A DNA stretch of 37,437 nt from a virus. The DNA lies in IMG/VR virus record IMGVR_UViG_3300025122_000062, positions 1-37,437 of that record, one strand, 5' to 3'. The translations under genes and the position numbers were made by a program. Position 1 is the first letter of the stretch; each line of letters opens with the position of its first letter. The notes beneath the pieces are model-generated. The model was not told where the DNA came from and did not search any database. It saw only the letters and a program-made list of their open reading frames with translations. This document shows positions 15,176-20,933 of this stretch, in pieces.

Positions 15176-15299
15176 AAATTGTATCTACATTTTTATCACT
15201 TAATCGTATAAATTTACAATTAAGTATTTCCATTATTTTTTGTTGTCTTTCTAAATCTTTAGTTTGTTGTTTGATATGTAAGTGATATCGTTCATCAAA
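15165..15299 (-). pseudogene. C-terminal remnant of an EDxHD-type endonuclease in the polymerase break
   Basis: Reads FDERYHLHIKQQTKDLERQQ, then KIMEILNCKFIRLSDKNVDT and IYED, stop. The FDERYH and L.CKFIRL signature is the same as in the intact enzyme 14013-15032, which follows downstream. Two endonuclease genes were therefore once present in this break. An in-frame stop at 15300-15302 separates it from the ORF above. Confidence 0.7.
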
Positions 15300-15560
15300 T
15301 CATGTTTTTAATGCATCTAGTTGTAATTCTAAATCAATTCGTTTCTTTTCTTCATTAAAAAATGAACATTTTTTAGATTGAGTGCACATCACACACCAAT
15401 TGCCAATTCCCCACTTTGTACCATCTTCACATGTGTAACTAAGGTGTTCATTTATATAATCATCCATTAACTCTAATACCGCTTCTCGTGGAAGTGAATC
15501 GAATCCCTGCCACTTGTACAATCGGTACTTATCATCATACATGTTTTCTTTTGATTTCAT
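15300..15560 (-). CDS. Hypothetical protein, 86 aa, cysteine cluster
   Basis: Unrecognised. Four cysteines (YTCEDG, NWCVMCTQSKKCSF) could bind zinc. The N-terminal half has SLPREAVLELMDDYINEHLS, a likely helix. It lies within the second polymerase break, downstream of the middle polymerase piece and directly upstream of the EDxHD remnant. It may be cargo brought in with an endonuclease, or a resident gene. No function can be assigned. Confidence 0.45.
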   Translation of the reverse strand: MKSKENMYDDKYRLYKWQGFDSLPREAVLELMDDYINEHLSYTCEDGTKWGIGNWCVMCTQSKKCSFFNEEKKRIDLELQLDALKT

Positions 15561-15587
15561 ATTATTATACTATCTCGTAATATCCTG

Positions 15588-15662
15588 TTACTTTCTCGTT
15601 AATTTCGTTAAGTGTAACCCGGTTACACCCTTATCAAGTTTTTCTATCTTAAATGTTTTCAT
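15588..15662 (-). other. 24-aa ORF following the middle polymerase piece
   Basis: MKTFKIEKLDKGVTGLHLTK and four more residues, starting two bases after the stop of 15665-16213. A -1 shift near AAGGGT would instead give an ending KGCNRVTLNEINEKVTGYYE, which looks more like a normal protein. It may therefore be a frameshifted relic. It contains the palindrome at 15612-15628. Confidence 0.3.
15612..15628. repeat. Perfect 17-base palindrome
   Basis: GTGTAACCCGGTTACAC has two perfect eight-base arms around one central base and is unusually GC-rich for this region. It lies just after the middle polymerase piece. It could be an operator, a short hairpin, or a protein-binding or cleavage site. There is no T-tract after it on the minus strand, so a classic terminator is unlikely. 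Confidence 0.6.
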
Positions 15663-15664
15663 GC

Positions 15665-16213
15665 TTAACTTAATTCATCTGTCATTACTAAATCTTTTGC
15701 CATTATTTCAGCTAATTCACCATTTCGTACTACCTTTATGTATTCAGTTAATTTGTATTGCTTAATCGTATTATCTTCTAATTCAACTTGAACTCTATGT
15801 GGTGAGTTTATTTCATTATTATACTTAGTGTTACCCATATCAGCTGTAGACTTTATAATAAGTTGTCCTGACCCAGTCGTTGCACCGGCGTTATCCACAT
15901 CGTAGAATCTCCAACCAGGCAATCCAAGTACACCATATAAACTGTTAAGTAGTATCTTTTGTACGTGTTGGCGTTTGTTATAATAATTGTATTTGTCGGT
16001 ATCATTTGCTATACCGTATTTTTTCATTAAACCTTTATACTCAACACGTTTATCGAACCAAATGTTCAATATACCTGGAATACAACCTATGTCTTCTGTT
16101 TTTATAATATCACCATTATCGTTTAATTTCAACTCATATCGGGTTAAATGTTCCAACATTGATTCACGGTTGTCAAATTCTAAAATTTTATTATATAACT
16201 CTATTTTTATCAT
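15665..16213 (-). CDS. Family B DNA polymerase, middle piece (fingers, motif B)
   Basis: Residues 44-135 are polymerase: CIPGILNIWFDKRVEYKGLM, then motif B QKILLNSLYGVLGLPGWRFY (85-104) and DNAGATTGSGQLIIKSTADM, ending NTKYNNEI. Residues 1-43 (MIKIELYNKILEFDN...) and 136-182 (VQVELEDNTIKQYKLTEYIK, VVRNGELAEIMAKDLVMTDE) are extra tails. The C-terminal tail looks like block N3 of an intein/Hint domain (V.LEDNT.....Y..V...G....MAKDL...D.L), but no N1 block with a leading Cys or Ser is present. The ORF overlaps the HNH gene by 23 bases. It must associate with the other two pieces to make an active enzyme. Confidence 0.85.
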   Translation of the reverse strand: MIKIELYNKILEFDNRESMLEHLTRYELKLNDNGDIIKTEDIGCIPGILNIWFDKRVEYKGLMKKYGIANDTDKYNYYNKRQHVQKILLNSLYGVLGLPGWRFYDVDNAGATTGSGQLIIKSTADMGNTKYNNEINSPHRVQVELEDNTIKQYKLTEYIKVVRNGELAEIMAKDLVMTDELS

Positions 16214-16883
16214 AATCTACTACGCTCTTACATAATTCTATAAATTCTCGTTGAGTGTACGCTTGTTTCATCATATTAATTTTCGTATACACCCATTGTA
16301 CATTTCCTTTGATATAGCCACGTGATGAATCTATTCTATCAAGAGATGCACTCATATGACCATTTGCGATATTATACCCATCCCGTGGAATAAAATCTAT
16401 ATCTATACCAGTTAATGCACATTTTTTACCTTGTATTTTATACAGTTCCATTAGATAATGACCATCTACGTTATATTCATAACCCCGTTTATGTGCTCTA
16501 TTTTTTATCTTAGTGATGACTGTAGCTGGTATTTCACCGTGCCCGCGCCAGTTCCCACTACCACTACCAACAACCGTACATTTTCGGCAACCATTTGTTG
16601 TACCATTTAACAATCTATTTATTTTAACTGTTGATATATAACCACATTCACATTCACATTTTATCAAACCGCCATCTTTTATTACATCACCTATTACCGT
16701 CCATTTTCTAAAAACATCACCATGTTTGATTTTATCATTATATTTAGACACCCGGTTGGGTCTTTGTTTTTGTGCACATGACCTACATACAGTCTTATCT
16801 AATCGTTTAGCTTCGTAATAACTACTCTCCGTAAACTCACGTGATTTACCACATGACGAACATTTAATTTCATATTGTTTCAT
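16191..16883 (-). CDS. HNH homing endonuclease in the first DNA polymerase break
   Basis: An N-terminal zinc finger has CSSCGKS (about 9-15) and CRSCAQK. A second cysteine set follows (CECECGY, CRKC). The C-terminal HNH nuclease reads KCALTGIDIDF, then SASLDRIDSSRGYIKGNVQW and a closing NMMKQAYTQREFIELCKSVV. This kind of HNH enzyme nicks or cuts intron-less or insertion-less alleles. It lies between polymerase motif A and motif B, and its 3' end overlaps the start of the middle piece. TATATTTATA stands 21 bases before the ATG. It is probably responsible for fracture 1 of the polymerase. Confidence 0.87.
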   Translation of the reverse strand: MKQYEIKCSSCGKSREFTESSYYEAKRLDKTVCRSCAQKQRPNRVSKYNDKIKHGDVFRKWTVIGDVIKDGGLIKCECECGYISTVKINRLLNGTTNGCRKCTVVGSGSGNWRGHGEIPATVITKIKNRAHKRGYEYNVDGHYLMELYKIQGKKCALTGIDIDFIPRDGYNIANGHMSASLDRIDSSRGYIKGNVQWVYTKINMMKQAYTQREFIELCKSVVDYDKNRVI

Positions 16884-16904
16884 ATTTCATATAATTAGTA
16901 TGAC

Positions 16905-16914
16905 TATAAATATA
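16905..16914 (-). promoter_or_regulatory. TATATTTATA box before the HNH gene
   Basis: Exact copy of the ten-base box found before the MGRK ORFs and the endonuclease genes at 32878-33585 and 36130-37386. It lies in the 39-base gap after the stop of the polymerase N-terminal piece and would allow expression of the HNH gene independent of the polymerase transcript. Confidence 0.5.
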
Positions 16915-16922
16915 AAAATATT

Positions 16923-18509
16923 TTATTTAGTGTCATTATCATATATAATTTTTCCAACTTTTTGTTCTTTTACAGATTTATATAACACATTATTAGCTGA
17001 TATTGTGACTCTACCACTATCTAATAATTTCCTAACATCATCAGCTGATATTTCTTTGTTATCGTTTGGGCCAACTGCAATTGATATTGGTTCATTATAC
17101 TCACCACTCTTAAGTTTCAGAATGTCCCAGTCATGATTATTTATTTTCGCCAATTTTGTTTCAGGTGAAATATTCAATGTGATAATAATCATTGGATATA
17201 GTGATGTTAAATCCAAATCATATATCCATTCGTATCTACCTGTAATTGGGTCTTTTACATAAGCACCCATTAAATCAATAACAACACCCCACTCTTTATC
17301 TAATGTTTCTGGAAGTGGTTTTGCCGTTTCAAAATATCCCTGTTCACGGTTAATGCCTATATATGGTATTAGTATTTTACTTGATTTTGATTTATTTATC
17401 TTTAGTGTACCAGTATTTGGTATTTCAGCCAATGAACCCCTTACGTATATACGTGATTCACCCGATATACCCTTTTTGATAACCAATTTTGTTTTTGGTT
17501 TTTTATTCGGAGCAACTATACCACGTTGTTTTAGATACGTTAATAATGCACCCTCTAAGTATTTAGATGAATATACTATATCCTCATATGGCACGTGGCC
17601 TGCGTGACAAATACCACGTGCTAATTCAATGAACTCTAATTTTTTCTCAAACTTAATAATCAATTTGGTATCTACTAAACTATACTCGATAAATTTATCA
17701 AGATTAGTTCTAAATAACTCATCCAAGTTACCTTGATGTTCAATTTTACCCTCACCAAGTTCTAATCTAGCAACTGTATCTAATCTGTAATTAGGTAGTT
17801 CACCAAATGTGAATTTCTTGTACATTACCATGTAGTCTAAACAACTTACACCAGCAATGAACCACCTATCTCGGTAATCTGAATAAAACATCTCGCCGAT
17901 TGGTGATAATCTATTAGCATATACATCACCAAGAACACGTTTTAACCGATTATATATGTATGGTATATCAAAGTAATCAATATTCCAACCTGTAACTATA
18001 TCTGGGTGTATTCCCTCATAAATTTCTAAGAATTTCATGAGTAATTCATGTTCAGTCTGAAATGGTAGTACAATGGCTTCTGGTGTTGTTCGTTCTTGCA
18101 TCGTACCATCTTTATTGAGTACCAATACCCAATATTGATCAGTTGCACTATCATGTAAACTTATAGCAGTAATTTCGTTTTCAGCTGTTTTAACATTAGG
18201 TGCACCCGTTTCGGTTTCGACCTCAATATCAAATGGCATTACTACAATACCCGTAGATACCTCATCACTATCGGTGTACATATCTACTAATACCCGTGTT
18301 GTCTCAGGTACATCGGATTCAAATAAACCCTCTTGTCCTTTTTTAAACTTATATATTTTAGATAACTTGTCACCATACAATGATGTATACTGACCATTCT
18401 CAGCAGGTTCATATGCATACTTAGTGTATGGCATTGTTATGTAACCCCGTTCGTCATCCCAGACATGTACACGGTTACGTTCTTTTTGGTAATAGCAATT
18501 GCGATACAT
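16923..18509 (-). CDS. Family B DNA polymerase, N-terminal piece (exonuclease and motif A)
   Basis: The 3'-5' exonuclease motifs are intact: ExoI FDIEVE (93-98), ExoII NIDYFD (176-181) and ExoIII YSLVD (276-280). Polymerase motif A is DLTSLYP (433-439). The piece ends after SANNVLYKSVKEQKVG with nine novel residues (KIIYDNDTK). In an unbroken enzyme KVG would be followed by IPGILN, found in the next piece (15665-16213). No N-intein is present, so a functional enzyme must form by non-covalent assembly, as in other phage polymerases and reductases split by endonuclease genes. Proofreading should be intact. The start follows the stop of an EDxHD remnant. Confidence 0.93.
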   Translation of the reverse strand: MYRNCYYQKERNRVHVWDDERGYITMPYTKYAYEPAENGQYTSLYGDKLSKIYKFKKGQEGLFESDVPETTRVLVDMYTDSDEVSTGIVVMPFDIEVETETGAPNVKTAENEITAISLHDSATDQYWVLVLNKDGTMQERTTPEAIVLPFQTEHELLMKFLEIYEGIHPDIVTGWNIDYFDIPYIYNRLKRVLGDVYANRLSPIGEMFYSDYRDRWFIAGVSCLDYMVMYKKFTFGELPNYRLDTVARLELGEGKIEHQGNLDELFRTNLDKFIEYSLVDTKLIIKFEKKLEFIELARGICHAGHVPYEDIVYSSKYLEGALLTYLKQRGIVAPNKKPKTKLVIKKGISGESRIYVRGSLAEIPNTGTLKINKSKSSKILIPYIGINREQGYFETAKPLPETLDKEWGVVIDLMGAYVKDPITGRYEWIYDLDLTSLYPMIIITLNISPETKLAKINNHDWDILKLKSGEYNEPISIAVGPNDNKEISADDVRKLLDSGRVTISANNVLYKSVKEQKVGKIIYDNDTK

Positions 18510-18560
18510 TTATTCGTTTATTATTATGAATTCACATTTCAGTAAATTCGTTATTTCTTT
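18510..18560 (-). pseudogene. Last 16 codons of an EDxHD-type endonuclease, upstream of polymerase
   Basis: KEITNLLKCEFIIINE and a stop, lying immediately before the polymerase ATG. The DNA is nearly identical to the corresponding ends at 6972-7017 and 9573-9620. It overlaps the 3' end of the 47-codon ORF at 18551-18694. Confidence 0.6.
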
Positions 18561-18694
18561 TCATCTACACGTAATACTATTGGATAATCAACTTTATCTT
18601 CAAGAATATCATCAATTACATATACAGCATCAGTCGGTAACCCCATTTCATATGAGGCCTTTTCTGTTAATTTAACACTTGATTTTGATTTCAT
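18551..18694 (-). CDS. Hypothetical protein, 47 aa
   Basis: MKSKSSVKLTEKASYEMGLP, then TDAVYVIDDILEDKVDYPIV and LRVDEKK. The composition and the amphipathic pattern look like a real small protein rather than noise. It starts one base before the end of the NADAR gene's stop region and is followed by the polymerase. Its last codons may have been supplied or altered by the EDxHD insertion, whose remnant overlaps its stop. No family is recognised. Confidence 0.5.
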   Translation of the reverse strand: MKSKSSVKLTEKASYEMGLPTDAVYVIDDILEDKVDYPIVLRVDEKK

Positions 18695-18695
18695 A

Positions 18696-19169
18696 CTATC
18701 TATCTCTTAATTGATTCCGTACCTCTGTTAATACGTTTCCTAACCGATTTTCACCTTTCCATTCTGATTTCGGTGTTTTCTTAGCTTCATTTACACCCAT
18801 TCCGATGCCCCATATTGAGTCATATGGCGAAGCCTCTACTAATGTAGTTGGGTAGGTTTCCATTAACTCTGTCATCAGTATAGGATTTTGTTCGAATTTT
18901 GCAACGTTACCACGTTTTACAATATCATATGATATTCCATCCCACATAATTGCATCAAAATTTCGTACCGATCTCCCCAATTTCTTTTGAGAATGAGGTG
19001 ATGATGTTTCCATAATCTTTTGTGATGTCTCTAAATCACCAAATGTTATTGCTTTTTGGTGCATCATGTATTGTTCAGCACAGGTGTACGTAACACCATC
19101 AACTGTGAATTCTGTTGGATACCATTGTGAAAAAGGGCCGTTCCAAAAGAATGTGTATTCTTCGTTCAT
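18696..19169 (-). CDS. NADAR-family protein (YbiA-like N-glycosidase)
   Basis: The sequence FFWNGPFSQWYPTEF (7-21), CAEQYMMHQKA (30-40, Glu32), KKLGRSVRNFDAIMW (63-76) and LVEASPYDSIWGIGMG (110-124, Asp117 and Trp120) is diagnostic of NADAR (DUF1768). Characterised members hydrolyse N-glycosidic bonds of riboflavin intermediates, and some remove ADP-ribose from guanine placed by DarT-type toxins. In a phage a role in reversing ADP-ribosylation or in NAD-linked defence is plausible but inferred. It lies between the cassette remnant and the 47-aa ORF, upstream of the polymerase. Length (157 aa) is normal. Confidence 0.85.
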   Translation of the reverse strand: MNEEYTFFWNGPFSQWYPTEFTVDGVTYTCAEQYMMHQKAITFGDLETSQKIMETSSPHSQKKLGRSVRNFDAIMWDGISYDIVKRGNVAKFEQNPILMTELMETYPTTLVEASPYDSIWGIGMGVNEAKKTPKSEWKGENRLGNVLTEVRNQLRDR

Positions 19170-19170
19170 A

Positions 19171-19497
19171 TTACTTTACCCATTCATTAAATGCCATTTC
19201 ATATGCTTCTACCAATGTAGTAGTTGAACCTTCATTTATGATTTTCCATGCCGTTTGTTCTACCTCATTTCGTAGACCATATGCGTTAGCTTCGGCAAGT
19301 ATTTCTAGTATTTGTTCTTTTTCGTCCATTGTTTTATGTTTTTTAGTTTCTTCGGTATGAGTTCGTCCTGTATTTGCACATGACTGACAATTTGTCTTAG
19401 TTTTATTTGCATATTGCCAATTTCTTTCACGAGTGTAGTTAATCACTTTCCCGCAAGTTGGACAATTTCTCTTCCATTTCTTTAATTCGTTTTTCAT
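19171..19497 (-). CDS. Fusion of a truncated HNH-type zinc finger with a small resident protein
   Basis: Starting at MKNELKKWKRNCPTCGK, residues 1-56 are the zinc-binding and NUMOD3-like start of a cassette endonuclease (NCPTCGK...NCQSCANTGRTHTEETKK). From Met57 (ATG at 19329) the sequence MDEKEQILEILAEANAYGLR, then NEVEQTAWKII...EMAFNEWVK looks like a complete 52-residue phage protein. The nuclease domain is absent. I infer that the cassette decayed by a deletion that joined the finger in frame to the resident gene, which could still start at its own ATG. It ends one base before the NADAR gene. The upstream extension of the frame beyond Met1 runs through the MGRK ORF and is not used here. 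Confidence 0.6.
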   Translation of the reverse strand: MKNELKKWKRNCPTCGKVINYTRERNWQYANKTKTNCQSCANTGRTHTEETKKHKTMDEKEQILEILAEANAYGLRNEVEQTAWKIINEGSTTTLVEAYEMAFNEWVK

Positions 19498-19618
19498 AAT
19501 AAGCCTCCATCTGACGGGTATTATGCTTGTCTTTGTTTTTGTTATACCAACGTTTCCAGTCTGCTCTATTAGCAGCTTTCTTTTCTTCATCGGTATGATA
19601 CTTCTTGTTTCGTCCCAT
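19439..19618 (-). CDS. MGRK leader ORF, copy 4 (59 aa)
   Basis: Starts MGRNKKYHTDEEKKAANRAD, the closest relative of the N-terminus of the chimeric gene at 4892-5290. The C-terminal helix YYEKRIKEMEEKLSNLRESD is shared with copy 3. The box TATATTTATA (19624-19633) is five bases upstream of the ATG. The last 59 bases overlap the zinc-finger ORF 19171-19497 in another frame. The 45 bases between it and the methyltransferase stop hold the box and nothing else recognisable. Confidence 0.65.
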   Translation of the reverse strand: MGRNKKYHTDEEKKAANRADWKRWYNKNKDKHNTRQMEAYYEKRIKEMEEKLSNLRESD

Positions 19619-19623
19619 CTATA

Positions 19624-19633
19624 TATAAATATA
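19624..19633 (-). promoter_or_regulatory. TATATTTATA box before MGRK copy 4
   Basis: Exact ten-base box, five bases from the ATG of the MGRK ORF. The upstream tandem repeats of cassettes 1 and 3 are not obvious here; the sequence is AT-rich with TTTTATAAAAG. Confidence 0.5.
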
Positions 19634-19663
19634 AAACTTTTATAAAAAACCTTTGTTTAATTG

Positions 19664-20890
19664 TTATTTAGAAAAAATCCAAATAGGTTCAGAAAACAAC
19701 TTGTCTTTTGACTCTTCTGATTCTTGTATTCGTTCTTCACTATATTGTTCGGTATCTTTAGCAGTTCCGGCTCCACCGGAATTTGGTCTACGTGCCATGG
19801 CCTGTCCTATACAACCCTCATATGTTAATCCCTTTGATGTTAAATAATCATTCATTGGGTTACATATTTCTAACCACGACCTATCAGTTGACCACTTTGC
19901 GTTTGTATATACATCAGCTATGTTAATTGCAATGATACCACCTTTTTTAACAGTTGGTATAATCTTTTCAAGAGTCTTGTGTAGGAAATTGGTATTCCAA
20001 TCATCTATATTCTTGTATCGTACCCAACTCTGTGTATCATCATACGAATACCGTTCTACTGAAAAGTATGGTGGTGATGTAAATACAACGTCAAAGTATT
20101 CATTCCATTTACTGAAATCAAAGTCCTCTGAGGGTGATATATGAAATTCTGATGTTTTATCATTTTCAAAGAACCCCAAATGTTTCTCATAGAATTCCTT
20201 TTGTTGTTCGTATATAGGATGATTCTCTTTACGTGGATCTAAACCTACGTAATGTTCGGTACAATCCGATGCATAAAAACCTGCCAATCTATCACCCCAT
20301 CCCATTGAAAAATCCAATACGGTTTTAGCCTTGAACATTTCATAGAATATCTTGGCAACATTTGGTTTGAATTGGGCGCATATATACTTGCGTAATCCAA
20401 TCATGGTACGTAACTCACTCTTACCCAATTGTGGTAATTTGAGTGAATACGCCGATCCCATTAACGAGATCATAAATTTCTTATCTCCCCATGTCCTTTG
20501 AGGGCCTGGTGAAACTGAGCCATCAACTGACCACCTATTTTTCTGTTGGAAGTAGTTAGATGATGAGTTACCTGTGTTTAATCTACTAAAATATAATTGT
20601 TTGTCTTTATATATGTACGGATACCGAGACTCGGAGGCCTTACGTGGAAACCATTCACCTTCTTTTAATATTTCATTCCAACGCACCGTTTTGAGCCGCA
20701 TAAAATCTTTATAAGCATCTTGTTCGATGATATCCGCATATGGTATGGGATATGCCATTAGAATTTCAGCTAGTATTTCCCTAACCTCTTGCTTCGGATA
20801 CGTTTCTTTGACGTGAGTCCACTGATCTTCATTTATGAAGAAGTAAGGCTTCATGTCTTTGAACTGATTGAAATATTCTTGTATGTCCAT
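19664..20890 (-). CDS. DNA methyltransferase with TSPPY motif, paralog 2 (408 aa)
   Basis: Motif I is VLDFSMGWGDRLAGFYAS, with HYVGLDPRKENHP after it. Motif IV is DVVFTSPPYFSVERYSYDDT. GGIIAINIADVY and a C-terminal SEPIWIFSK complete the SAM-methyltransferase core. The helix FKPNVAKIFYEMF before motif I is shared with the paralogs at 7942 and 33881. The N-terminal 160 residues differ from paralog 1, so target choice may differ. It has its own promoter (20902-20933) about 12 bases before the start. The enzyme probably methylates phage DNA at N4-cytosine or N6-adenine. Confidence 0.78.
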   Translation of the reverse strand: MDIQEYFNQFKDMKPYFFINEDQWTHVKETYPKQEVREILAEILMAYPIPYADIIEQDAYKDFMRLKTVRWNEILKEGEWFPRKASESRYPYIYKDKQLYFSRLNTGNSSSNYFQQKNRWSVDGSVSPGPQRTWGDKKFMISLMGSAYSLKLPQLGKSELRTMIGLRKYICAQFKPNVAKIFYEMFKAKTVLDFSMGWGDRLAGFYASDCTEHYVGLDPRKENHPIYEQQKEFYEKHLGFFENDKTSEFHISPSEDFDFSKWNEYFDVVFTSPPYFSVERYSYDDTQSWVRYKNIDDWNTNFLHKTLEKIIPTVKKGGIIAINIADVYTNAKWSTDRSWLEICNPMNDYLTSKGLTYEGCIGQAMARRPNSGGAGTAKDTEQYSEERIQESEESKDKLFSEPIWIFSK

Positions 20891-20901
20891 GTATTATATA
20901 T

Positions 20902-20933
20902 TAAAAGTACGAAAAATCCATCACAATTCCTAA
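20902..20933 (-). promoter_or_regulatory. Promoter of methyltransferase paralog 2
   Basis: TTAGGA-N18-TACTTTTA on the minus strand, with the spacing and upstream TTTTTCG seen in the other core promoters. Its TTAGGA begins inside the last codons of the repeat GIY-YIG gene, whose TAG stop is part of the motif. Confidence 0.68.

Noticed and set aside
13094-16213. A complete trans-splicing intein at the second polymerase break
   Set aside because: No N1 block with a leading Cys or Ser and no C-terminal HN is present, so splicing is not supported; only partial likeness was kept as a finding.
16213-16923. Group I intron at the first polymerase break
   Set aside because: The HNH gene overlaps the middle piece by 23 bases and is only 39 bases from the first piece, which leaves no room for intron core structure.
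19498-19590. Upstream extension of the zinc-finger ORF to 19590
   Set aside because: The added 31 residues lie within the MGRK leader ORF in another frame and lack family similarity; the start at 19497 parallels the other cassettes.
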